A DNA stretch of 64,000 nt from Hemicentrotus pulcherrimus (Eukaryota; Echinodermata; Echinoidea; Camarodonta; Strongylocentrotidae): the NCBI GenBank assembly GCA_003118195.1, contig BEXV01000427.1, positions 74,104-138,103 of the forward strand, read 5' to 3'. Position numbers and translations under genes: made by a program. Every line of letters begins with the position of its first letter. The stretch's first letter is position 1. Positions 58,501 to 64,000 of the stretch are shown one piece after another. The notes under the pieces were generated by a model. That model did no database searches, had not been told where the DNA came from, and saw only the letters and a list, made by a program, of their open reading frames with translations.

Positions 58501-61500
58501 GTCTTTTTCCCGTCTTTTTATTTCTTCCTGATCATGGCCATCGTCATAACATTTATGTTCTTCTTCTAATAATATTATTAATCGTGGGGTCTGGTATAGC
58601 GCTCATGTCTAGCCTTTTGCCACTTATGGTGTGCCATTATTATTAGCGTGGCTTTAGAAAGGCTGTCATTACAGCGCTCATGCATTTTAAGGAATTCCTG
58701 CCAAGCATTTCCCTATTTACATCACGTGGCAAATGGAGATTTATATCTTGACAAATAAAGTTAGCATTGCAACAGGGACTAAAACCCCGTACGGTTGGAA
58801 TCTCTTATATCCATCTCTCTTTGATTTCGAATTATTCATAAAAGTTCAGTCTACCATACGCTTTTAACAAGATCTACATATTTTTTTGGCGTGAAGAGTA
58901 CTTCTACCTGTGTACTTTCAACAATTCAACAATAGTTGTGTGAGTTTTGTTGTTGTTGTTGTTGTTCTCGTGTTCAGTTTTGAAAAGTCATTACATGGAT
59001 ATTCCTGTAAAATTGCCACCGCCTCTGCTTTTTTACATCCTGATTAACACAAATCAACTTCTCATTCACAGAGACATCTGAATTACCAAATGATCCCAAT
59101 ATCATCCTTTCTTTTTGCCACTACAGATCAAGCATGCTTGCGACTTGCGTGATTTCGATAGTGAACGTAGGAGCCTGGGCAGCTGGCTATTTAGGCTTCT
59201 ATGGCCCGACTGTCATCGCTTACTACGTCTTTCTCCTCACCTTTGCTTCAATGGTATGTTTTCCTTAAGAAAATGACGACAATATAATAAGCTTTCTTTT
59301 TGCCAAAAAATGAAATATGTTTGATTGTTTGGATTCACAGCAATGCCTATAATCTTTTGTTTATACAGAGCGAATGGTTGGTCGTCGGGTAGTGCAGTTT
59401 CCTTTCCTTTCTTCATCGCAGGCGAGGAATGTGGTATATAATTAAAATCAATTAAACACAAACAGTAATATTTTTGTTAATGGTAGTATTGTTTATAATG
59501 AGAGTAAACGTGGGCTTGATATGATGTAAATAGCCCCTTTTATGATCGAACCAATGGCGTCGACATCAAAACCAGAAGTGAACGGGTCGATCGCTAACAT
59601 TGACATAATAACAGAACATTTTGTTGGACAATCGAATGCGAATGAGACCTAATTTTCTTTTCTAGTTCTCCTCTCATGTTTCTCGAACTAATTCCTGATG
59701 TTTTGCCTCCTTTCAGGGTATCTTCATCTTCTTGATGTATGGACTATCAGCTGGACAGGTAATAAGTACTTCATTTGTCCTCATTTTCATAACTTTCATG
59801 TGTCAATTAAAGCCTCACTGTACTACTTATAGCTACTTGCGCCCTCTATATAGCAGTTAATGCCTAATCGGTGACCGTTGTCCCCCCATGATCCTCTGTT
59901 TCTTATGTTAAATGAGAGCTGATTTGATGAGATAACCACCTGTCAGTGACCTCGCAGGGAGGTCTAATCCCTCCTGGCCAACTAGTGCAGAGGGGCTTTA
60001 AATCATGACATGTGGGGTTAATCTCTGTTTTAGCTGTTATTCTTTTTACCAAATTTGAGCTTTAACGAATAATGATTTAGTTAAATAAACAGTATTTGGG
60101 TTGAAGTTCATGTAGATGTACCCATCCGGCGATGGAATTGGTAATTGTAATGCCACATGCCTAACAATTTGCACCGGTCATTTGACTCTGTTTCGAACTT
60201 AAAACCTATTTTATGAGAGCATTGCAATATCCAATGAGATGTGCCCTGATTTGGTTTCGAAATACAGGCCTCCAAATACTCAGACCGCTCTTGTTTCAAC
60301 TGATCTACCACATGGCTTTTGAAAAATTAATGAATTCCAGGTATAACATGAATTTGTCTTTTTTTCTTCTTAATTTTGGATTTGTATTCTGTTTGTTTTC
60401 GCTCATTTCTGTCAATTTACTCCATCGTCAATTCTCACTCTTACGCCACACACTCAGTTGAAGCTACTCTTTGGAAAGAAACTCAAAGGGCACGGCAAGA
60501 TCAGGGGCATTGGGAAAGGCAGGAAAACCCCTGTCGAGGAGATCTCTATCGTAAGTATAGAATGATGTTTAAAGAAGATAAGATTTGTTTTAAAAATCCC
60601 TGAAAAACATGGCTCTTCAAATGCCTTAATATTCTAAATATGGCATGTAACAGCATAAAAATCAGGACGGATTTTTATGCCACATGTTCGTGTAGTCCCA
60701 TATACATCTTTCTGTGAACAGTGCTTGTAACTATACAATGACTAGGCCAAATTTATTATCATTTTGATGGTTCCAGAACCTGGCAGTATAAACCAATACT
60801 TGTATGTTAGATGATCAACCTTTTCTGATTGATTCCACACCGTTTCTGTCACAATGCAATTGCATGACCAGAACGCAACTTTATCTTTAAGATCTGAGGC
60901 ATACATAAATCTCGACCGAATATTTATTCATGTAAATTTGAAATTATGTATCCATTTGGTTGTTATAAATAGATGCATGTAGAGGTGCATGGGTTTTCTC
61001 GTATACAAATAAAAATATTGGATCAATATAGGTAAAAGAGTTCTATTTCGTTGCTGCCTCTGAAAGAGAAAATTTATGATATTGAAAGTATAAACATTGA
61101 ATCTCGATTCATTGTTAAAATGACCGTTTTGTTTTAAAGTGAGATGCCTCTCGCGAAACTTTTGAAGAATTTTGCAAAACAATTGTGTTCGAATGGTTTC
61201 TTTGTTTTGGTGACAATTAATTTCACCTGCTTTAAATATCCAAAATGTGAATTTTGTAGGTTCTGTCAGTTTCATAATTGTTTATAGTAATCACAGAAAA
61301 TTAACTGGCATATTGAACAAAGTACAATACTCAAATTGTGGAAGAAACAATGTTACATGCAATGTGGTTATGACAACAGCGGTAAAAGTAAAATCGACTC
61401 TCGCATGCATGATTGCGAATCAGTTTGTCAGAATAGATTAAAGGGTATTTTGTTGCACACAGGCACCAGGCCAGGAAAACAACGGCACAAAGAAGAGGAA

Positions 61501-61682
61501 GAAGAAGAAGAAAGGGAAGAAACCAATTACATGTAAGTACACAGGCTATAACTGATACACAATACAACTGTTAATTTTAGTAAGTGTCCATGTATTTCTA
61601 CAACTAAAAGTTACTCGTACTGACATGATTGTTACTACTACTACTTCTATTGCTACTACTACCACTACTACTACTACTACTT

Positions 61683-61718
<36 letters not shown>

Positions 61719-62646
61719 TTACTTCTACTACCACTATTACTACTACTACCACTACTACTACTACTACTACTTCTACTACTACTACTACTACTACTACTAC
61801 TGCTACTATAACTACTGCTACTACCACGTTTAGTTTGTTTGCATTTAAAACTAATTATTGTATTCTCGTATGTTGATATGACAAGTTAATGTGACTGTAA
61901 ATGAAATCATATCAGATCGACTTTATTTGATATCTTATTTACACTAATAATGTTTCTGTACCAGGAAAAGAAATGATCGGTTTTATGAATCATCCAATTC
62001 TCATTTATCACATGACCACCGATGTATCACTGTCTCTCTGTTTCCTCTCTTTGTCACATCGTAAGAGAATTGAATTACAGTCATAAGGTGTAAGAATATA
62101 TTATACTACATTAGTTTAACAAGACAATTTGATGTTTGCAAATTAAATGTAATGGGATCGAATTCATATGAAAATGTTGGACTTAATGTATTCCAGGGCC
62201 CCGTCTTATTAAGAGTTGATATAAATCGCAACTATGTTCATAATAAATAGGAGACTGCAAACCTGCGATTGATTTGGAGGACTTTTTATGAGACGGGCTC
62301 ACATGTATCAAAGGATAGGGGGGTCGATTGATCACGTGAGTCGTCTAATCAACTCATGCTAGATTTCACGACCGGCGGCACTTATCTTTCCTCTTGAATC
62401 ATTAGAGAATATCATTACCTTGGAGATATTTTGTCCCCATTCGTTACAAATGTCAAGTTGATCATTTTATTGGGACAATTTTTAAATTATAACAAAAATG
62501 ATATTATATTCTTTGAATATTTTTCAGATGTAGCAGGTGGCAAGGATCACTGGTCACGTGAGTCATCCAAGCTGCCAGGGAGAACGAACGCCTCTGTCAG
62601 GATCCAACCACGAGCCGATCTCCAAAAGAAAATTATCATGTCGTAA
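31850..62646 (+). CDS. Adhesion GPCR with 2 EGF and 5 pentraxin-like LamG domains (gene 2, first exon not found)
   Basis: Large adhesion receptor. Visible exons: 31850-31957, 32982-33095, 33814-33927, 34241-34297, 34737-34877, 35716-35934, 36278-36583, 37108-37326, 37989-38222, 38833-39078, 39538-39723, 40757-40874, 42053-42146, 43286-43529, 44061-44372, 44816-45006, 45495-45666, 46218-46379, 46877-47018, 47529-47728, 48359-48559, 48952-49067, 49720-49905, 50275-50343, 50674-50797, 51577-51741, 52220-52292, 52503-52623, 53010-53068, 53590-53716, 54219-54322, 54822-54921, 55247-55427, 57466-57538, 57958-58024, 58220-58287, 59127-59253, 59717-59758, 60458-60550, 61463-61532, 62528-62646. All 5864 bases join in one frame to a TAA. 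Visible residues: EGF 36-111, LamG 112-1259, GAIN to about 1563, GPS to 1606, 7TM to 1860, tail to 1953. LamG plus GAIN plus 7TM recalls vertebrate ADGRD receptors, which carry a single pentraxin-like domain; subfamily not proven. One intron (51742-52219) has a GC donor. A signal-peptide exon ending in phase 1 is expected upstream. Confidence 0.88.
32350..32840 (-). mobile_element. 5'-truncated non-LTR retrotransposon (CR1/Jockey-like RT C-terminus)
   Basis: Minus-strand translation shows the conserved C-terminal end of a LINE polymerase: [44 protein letters not shown]. An in-frame TGA follows (about 32550), then the continuation [17 protein letters not shown] to a terminal stop at 32429-32431. 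A short 3' UTR ends near 32355 in GCGCCATACAAATG and AT-rich repeats. It is a dead, 5'-truncated copy antisense within the gene 2 intron. Confidence 0.8.
32982..33095 (+). CDS. Gene 2 EGF domain 1
   Basis: A single 114-bp phase 1-1 exon encodes one EGF domain with Cys spacing C-x4-C-x5-C-x8-C-x-C-x8-C and the typical CRNGGTC core. No calcium-binding D-x-[DN]-E signature precedes it. The length is divisible by three with symmetric phases, so skipping or duplicating the exon would keep frame. Confidence 0.92.
33814..33927 (+). CDS. Gene 2 EGF domain 2
   Basis: A 114-bp phase 1-1 exon of the same length as the preceding one encodes a second EGF domain with identical Cys spacing (CQNGATC core, CPFGYTG before the last Cys). 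Length, phase and spacing indicate a duplication of the neighbouring exon. A CT/CCT-rich tract of about 120 bp runs directly into its acceptor. Confidence 0.92.
34241..36583 (+). CDS. Gene 2 LamG/pentraxin-like domain 1
   Basis: Exons 34241-34297, 34737-34877, 35716-35934 and 36278-36583 form one module of about 241 residues. It has the concanavalin-like LamG (LamG_3 or pentraxin type) signature C-x6-C-x2-GFAISMW, a central [11 protein letters not shown] strand and a terminal DFVYWDRFL strand. It begins and ends with phase-1 introns. Two additional Cys near residues 162-170 are not seen in the other modules. Likely role is extracellular carbohydrate or protein adhesion. A terminal-inverted-repeat element sits in the intron at 35147-35393. 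Confidence 0.82.
35147..35393. mobile_element. Inverted-repeat (foldback) element in gene 2 intron
   Basis: Two arms of about 95-110 bp are inverted copies. Left: TAGAGTACCGAAGATGTGAC, CTATTTTCAGAATTT, AATAATGTCCAAGTGTCGAA. Right: the reverse of TTCGACATTTGGACATTATT, AATTCTGAAAATAG and GTCACACTTCACCACTCTA. Both arms carry a TGACGTCA. The left arm has about 18 extra bases. Confidence 0.75.
37108..39078 (+). CDS. Gene 2 LamG/pentraxin-like domain 2
   Basis: Three exons (37108-37326, 37989-38222, 38833-39078) encode about 233 residues. This is the clearest copy of the fold: [20 protein letters not shown], then [10 protein letters not shown] with GLYLYLNGD, then LIVGRRND and ELAIWERF. All its bounding and internal introns are phase 1. 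The acceptor of the last exon uses a run of C residues as its pyrimidine tract. Confidence 0.88.
37391..37552. mobile_element. MITE family A, copy 1
   Basis: Starts TAAAGCCCCACTGCACTACT and ends with TAGTACAGGTAGGCTTTA, an imperfect inverted repeat. The interior motifs (GAGAGCTGATT, CACCTGTCAGTGACCATGCA, GGGAGGT) recur in copies at 50814 and 59808. This copy is shortened by about 30 bp. Confidence 0.75.
37711..37739. repeat. (AT)n microsatellite
   Basis: A pure AT dinucleotide run in the gene 2 intron between exons 8 and 9. Confidence 0.9.
39538..43529 (+). CDS. Gene 2 LamG/pentraxin-like domain 3
   Basis: Four exons (39538-39723, 40757-40874, 42053-42146, 43286-43529) encode about 214 residues with [29 protein letters not shown] and VGISSTTEG...LALWYQF. 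The module starts and ends at phase 1, with internal introns of phase 1, 2 and 0. The intron at 40875-42052 contains a GAA-type array and an assembly gap (41331-41586). Exons on both sides join in frame, so no exon need be lost in the gap, although one cannot be excluded. Confidence 0.8.
39826..40017 (+). mobile_element. tRNA-Thr-derived SINE, copy B
   Basis: Better-preserved head: ATAGCTCAGTTGGTAAAGCA and TTCTTGTAATCCAG resemble tRNA-Thr(TGT), with a B box GAGTTCGAAG. The body matches copy A at 5783 over its length. It lies in the gene 2 intron about 100 bp after the donor at 39723, in sense orientation. Confidence 0.8.
40945..41165. repeat. GAA-type purine array in gene 2 intron
   Basis: About 220 bp of imperfect GAA/AAG/GAT/GAG triplets on the transcribed sense strand within the intron between LamG3 exons. 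A C-rich run and the assembly gap follow within about 170 bp. Confidence 0.85.
41331..41586. other. Assembly gap in gene 2 intron
   Basis: A run of N between LamG3 exons. Flanking exons (40757-40874 and 42053-42146) are in compatible phase. Confidence 0.99.
41587..41633 (-). repeat. Dispersed 45-bp repeat, copy 1
   Basis: The reverse complement contains CATGGCTCTTCAAATGCCTT and ATATTCTAAATATG, matching 60604-60652 on the plus strand nearly base for base. It abuts the assembly gap, so the element probably extends into the unsequenced part. Confidence 0.6.
43640..43880. repeat. Diverged copy of the palindromic repeat
   Basis: Motifs GAAGCGCCTCGATATAAATT, TCTATAGTCACAATTCAAAT, GTTGTCGCTAGGTAAGACAA and GAATTTGGTTTATTACGAA correspond to the array at 31068-31830. 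It lies in the gene 2 intron after exon 14. Confidence 0.55.
44061..45666 (+). CDS. Gene 2 LamG/pentraxin-like domain 4
   Basis: Three exons (44061-44372, 44816-45006, 45495-45666) encode about 225 residues with [30 protein letters not shown] with GLKIVFDG, and a final YDEIMLIV strand. The first exon is notably GC-rich for the region. Two extra Cys near the start ([10 protein letters not shown]) are specific to this module. The intron 45007-45494 holds an inverted-repeat element with a telomere-like interior. Confidence 0.83.
45041..45283. mobile_element. TIR element with telomere-like interior
   Basis: Inverted arms of about 45 bp: GACATTTGCTCCTGCGACAA on the left is the reverse complement of the right arm TTGTCGCCGGAGCAAATGTC with one mismatch, with GCGCGGG at the outer edges. 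They enclose about 80 bp of TTAGGG/TTTAGGG-type repeats (45105-45185). It is non-coding and lies 34 bp after a gene 2 splice donor. Confidence 0.8.
46218..48559 (+). CDS. Gene 2 LamG/pentraxin-like domain 5
   Basis: Four exons (46218-46379, 46877-47018, 47529-47728, 48359-48559) encode about 235 residues with [30 protein letters not shown] with GLEVLNDG, and VVHLGKRND followed by DDVAIWIY. It is the membrane-proximal LamG module. The phase-1 intron after it leads into the GAIN region, the same phase as the intron following the signal-peptide exon in gene 1. Confidence 0.83.
48103..48182. mobile_element. Short TTAA-flanked inverted-repeat element
   Basis: About 80 bp between GTTAACCCTTTGG and its imperfect inverse CAACGGGTTAA. 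The interior has GGGAACCTGG and CCTATGGGACC. The size and TTAACCC ends suggest a minimal non-autonomous DNA transposon. Weakly supported. Confidence 0.4.
48952..52623 (+). CDS. Gene 2 GAIN domain
   Basis: Seven exons (48952-49067, 49720-49905, 50275-50343, 50674-50797, 51577-51741, 52220-52292, 52503-52623) encode about 285 residues. These comprise a helical part ([15 protein letters not shown]..., [13 protein letters not shown]) and a beta part ([20 protein letters not shown]). The phase series matches gene 1 exon for exon. The exon at 51577 ends ATTGATG|GCAAGG, a GC donor: reading on meets TAA after seven codons, whereas splicing to 52220 restores frame. Confidence 0.85.
49171..49420. repeat. 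Dispersed repeat, copy split by a hAT MITE
   Basis: Same sequence as 24961-25095 (CTGACGAAGTGTTGCAGC ... GTGCACGAAACGTCGTG ... CACATTGCGAGACAA), interrupted by the 151-bp hAT element at 49201-49351. It lies about 110 bp downstream of a gene 2 splice donor. Confidence 0.75.
49201..49351. mobile_element. hAT-type MITE with 8-bp target duplication
   Basis: A 151-bp element with imperfect terminal inverted repeats (CAGGCGCGTACGTAGG left; CAGTAGCGTACGCAGG as reverse complement of the right end). It is flanked by perfect 8-bp direct repeats GTTGCAGC at 49193-49200 and 49352-49359. CAG termini and an 8-bp duplication are hAT superfamily hallmarks. It has no coding capacity. The surrounding repeat occurs uninterrupted at 24969-25095, giving a paralogous empty site. 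Confidence 0.88.
50814..51007. mobile_element. MITE family A, copy 2
   Basis: TTTAAAGCCCCACTGCACTA at the start, the shared GCGCCCTCTATATAGCA, GAGAGCTGATTTG and CAGTGACCATGCAGGGAGGT in the middle, and TACTGCAAATAGGCTTAA at the end. It begins 16 bp downstream of the exon 25 donor of gene 2. Confidence 0.78.
53010..53716 (+). CDS. Gene 2 GPS proteolysis site
   Basis: Two exons encode [20 protein letters not shown] and [13 protein letters not shown], a textbook GPS with four Cys, two Trp and the His-Leu-Thr cleavage triplet. Self-cleavage would leave a tethered agonist beginning THFAVLM. The exon ends with a five-Pro run before TM1. Phases and roles match gene 1 exons 9-10. Confidence 0.95.
54219..59758 (+). 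CDS. Gene 2 seven-transmembrane domain
   Basis: Eight exons (54219-54322, 54822-54921, 55247-55427, 57466-57538, 57958-58024, 58220-58287, 59127-59253, 59717-59758) encode TM1 to TM7. Class features are the TM2 entry [12 protein letters not shown], a TM3 Cys ([11 protein letters not shown]) with FWLLIES, TM4 [13 protein letters not shown], loop-2 C-W (CGLCWVTDE), and a TM7 end FIFLMYGL. The 104-, 67- and 42-bp exons have the same length and phase as their counterparts in gene 1. The intron 55428-57465 carries a 657-bp inverted-repeat element and a SINE. Confidence 0.93.
55482..56138. mobile_element. 657-bp TIR element (Tc1/mariner-like, TA duplication) with inner palindrome
   Basis: Terminal inverted repeats of about 105 bp begin CAGTGCGTCCCAGAAAAAA on both strands and are flanked by TA. 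The interior contains a second palindrome, 55604-55798, with arms of about 85 bp and a loop of about 18 nt. No transposase is encoded. A partial copy of the left end is at 63784. It sits in a gene 2 intron, 54 bp after the donor. Confidence 0.85.
56139..56290 (+). mobile_element. tRNA-derived SINE (second family), copy 2
   Basis: The head TAGTGGTTCATTCACTTGAC with B box GGTTCGAATCC is followed by CATTTATCCACTC, CTCTCAACCCAGGTG and AAACGGGCAACC, matching the body of the copy at 22075. It starts immediately after the terminal TA of the 657-bp inverted-repeat element, in the same gene 2 intron. Confidence 0.7.
58590..58800 (-). mobile_element. Degraded tRNA-derived SINE (second family), copy 3
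   Basis: The plus strand shows AAGGAATTCCTGCCAAGCAT, CATTTCCCTATTTACATCAC, TTGACAAATAAAGTTAGCA and GGGACTAAAACC. These correspond to the body and decayed B box of the SINE at 22075 read on the opposite strand. Many substitutions make the limits approximate. Confidence 0.5.
59808..60001. mobile_element. MITE family A, copy 3
   Basis: AAAGCCTCACTGTACTACTT at the start and TAGTGCAGAGGGGCTTTA at the end form the inverted termini. The interior matches the copies at 37391 and 50814. It begins 49 bp after the 42-bp TM7 exon donor. Confidence 0.78.
60458..62646 (+). CDS. Gene 2 cytoplasmic tail and stop
   Basis: Three exons (60458-60550, 61463-61532, 62528-62646) encode about 93 residues. They include Lys/Gly-rich KKLKGHGK, then a basic cluster ([11 protein letters not shown]), then a Ser/Arg-containing end and TAA at 62644-62646. 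The poly-Lys cluster parallels the nine-Lys run in gene 1's tail. The tail is much shorter than gene 1's and lacks the Ser-Pro and acidic Tyr regions. Confidence 0.85.
60604..60652 (+). repeat. Dispersed 45-bp repeat, copy 2
   Basis: CATGGCTCTTCAAATGCCTT followed by ATATTCTAAATATGGCATGT matches the reverse of 41587-41633. A perfect 11-bp-arm hairpin follows at once (60653-60680). Confidence 0.6.
61625..61830. repeat. (ACT)n trinucleotide array in gene 2 intron
   Basis: About 200 bp of nearly pure ACT repeats with TCT and CCA variants, in the last intron of gene 2. The Thr, Leu and Val reading frames through it are artefacts. Confidence 0.9.
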
Positions 62647-62654
62647 AATTGCGT

Positions 62655-62955
62655 ATCCGGACACCTACCCCCTGAACATCCACCCCCGGATAACCACCCC
62701 CAGTCAACTACCTCTAGGGCACTTAGCCTCTAGGACGACTACCCCCGGGACAACCACCGCGGAAAACTACCCCCAGACAACTACCCCCTGACAACTACCA
62801 CCTGACAACTACCCCCAGACAACTACCCCAGACAACTACCCCCTAGGACATCTACACCCGGACAACTACCCTCGGAAAACTACCCTATGACAGTTTCCAG
62901 GGGTAGGTGTCTTAGAGGATGGTTGTCTTAGTGGTAGTTGTCTGGAGTAGTTGCT
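62655..62955 (+). repeat. 3' UTR minisatellite of gene 2, with inverted copies at its end
   Basis: A degenerate tandem array of a C-rich unit of about 13 bp (GACAACTACCCCC) starts about 10 bp after the stop codon and runs to about 62895. Reverse-complement versions (GGTAGTTGTC type) follow to 62955. If transcribed, the two halves could pair into a long imperfect hairpin. A Thr/Pro-rich reading frame across it is in another frame and is not considered coding. Confidence 0.8.
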
Positions 62956-63023
62956 GAACTAACCGATTTTGAAAGAAAAAAATTCGACTTGCGTATTATC
63001 TAATATAGTTTTGAGTGTTTTGA

Positions 63024-63029
63024 AATAAA
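63024..63029 (+). terminator. Poly(A) signal of gene 2
   Basis: The first canonical AATAAA after the stop codon lies 378 bp downstream of it, beyond the minisatellite. The following T- and G-containing sequence is compatible with a cleavage region. Confidence 0.55.
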
Positions 63030-64000
63030 ATGTCATATCAACTATACGAGTGTTAGGTTGTTAATCTATTTCAATTAGTATTTCTATGCTGGAACTTTAG
63101 GATTTGCTGATATTCAATTAAGTTATATTATAGCATTAATCGAGTAATGAGTTGGTTAAATATTATTCCTCGTTATTTTTATTTTGTTCTCTGACTCTTT
63201 GTGTTTGTGATCATATTTGTCTCCTTTGTTTACGTTTTTAACCAGTTTGGTAAAGAACACACTTAAACTCGAATGCAAACTTACGGCATATCTTCTCCTA
63301 TGTTATAAATTTCTGCATTTCATAAATTTTCAATTTCTCGAAAAGTCGTCGTATCTTTGCATCTTGTGCTGATGATTACTAAATAGCTGCATTAGACTGG
63401 AATACATAAATGGCAGAAGGAGTAAGGTTTTATTTTAATTACTATGTATATATTGCTACAAAAATTCACAAATTCAAATGAGAAAATGTGCGATGCTGAT
63501 TTTGAGTAAAAGAATGTAAACGAAAATGGTGATGATAACAATCATTAATGAGAGCAATTACATATGAAAAATAACGACATAGAAACGATGCAATATATTG
63601 TTGTATACGGGTATTACATTACTTTATGTCTTTATCACGTTTATCACATGGAGGAATGATTGAATTAACCCGAGGCGATACATCTGGAATTAAATATTAT
63701 GAATACCACACGAAGCAACAATATATTTTTTTTCTCTCTCTTCAAATCAACGGTAGATTAAATTCCTTCAGTCGTGTACTGTAGAGTGCGTCCCAGAAAA
63801 AATGAAACCGAGAATTATCGATGTTTTATCATAACTTAATCACAATTATAATGAATAAATGACACATATTCTTAAAGCTTAGATCCTCTTCTTTCATTTG
63901 ATACTTGTACGTGATAGTTCCTAAAGTGTTGAAATAAACAGTGTGTGCATAAAACTTCTTAGAATCATCTGTTTATTAACTGATTGTGGCGGGTTAATTA
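63030..64000. other. Downstream flank of gene 2
   Basis: AT-rich DNA after the poly(A) signal. Apart from the partial TIR element at 63784 no gene or conserved motif was recognised. Confidence 0.5.
63784..63890. mobile_element. Partial copy of the 657-bp TIR element
   Basis: AGAGTGCGTCCCAGAAAAAA, TATCGATGTTTTATCATAAC, TTAATCACAATTATAATGAA and AGCTTAGA match the left terminal repeat at 55482. No matching right end is seen before the window ends at 64000, so this is a solo terminus or an element cut by the window. Confidence 0.7.

Overview
The window is animal nuclear DNA. It is AT-rich, its genes are split into many short exons with GT-AG introns, and it holds microsatellites, tRNA-derived SINEs, LINE tails and small terminal-inverted-repeat elements. 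Protein architecture and repeat style suggest a marine invertebrate deuterostome, most likely an echinoderm such as a sea urchin. The species call is an inference. There are three assembly gaps (6128-7060, 30368-30858, 41331-41586) and one single N at 1326.

Layout. 1-11.1 kb has no protein gene that I can support. It holds a tRNA-Gly(CCC) gene (minus strand, 2564-2634), long CT/GA-rich tracts, a tRNA-Thr-derived SINE, a CRE/octamer/X-box motif cluster (4953-4984) and a perfect CTCF-consensus match (9965-9978). 11.1-26.75 kb is a complete adhesion GPCR gene on the plus strand (gene 1): TATA box, 5' UTR exon, 22 coding exons, 960 codons. It encodes signal peptide, GAIN domain, GPS, seven transmembrane helices and a long charged C-terminal tail. 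26.75-31.85 kb is intergenic or first-intron DNA of GAT-type repeats, a LINE tail and a gap. 31.85-62.65 kb is a second plus-strand adhesion GPCR gene (gene 2), with 41 visible exons and about 1953 codons. Its first exon (signal peptide) is not identified. It encodes a Thr-rich segment, two EGF domains, five tandem pentraxin-like laminin-G domains, GAIN, a canonical GPS, 7TM and a basic tail. The end of the window is its 3' UTR (with a minisatellite), a poly(A) signal and repeat-rich flank.

The two receptors are tandem paralogues. Seventeen consecutive exons, from the start of the GAIN region through TM7, have identical intron phases, and several have identical lengths (69, 104, 67 and 42 bp). 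Every extracellular module of gene 2 (EGF x2, LamG x5) is flanked by phase-1 introns. Gene 1 looks like gene 2 with those modules absent, its signal-peptide exon being spliced through a phase-1 intron straight onto the GAIN-region exon. I read the locus as a case of receptor diversification by symmetric exon shuffling.

All exon boundaries were read by eye from splice motifs, reading-frame continuity and domain logic. No transcript data were available.
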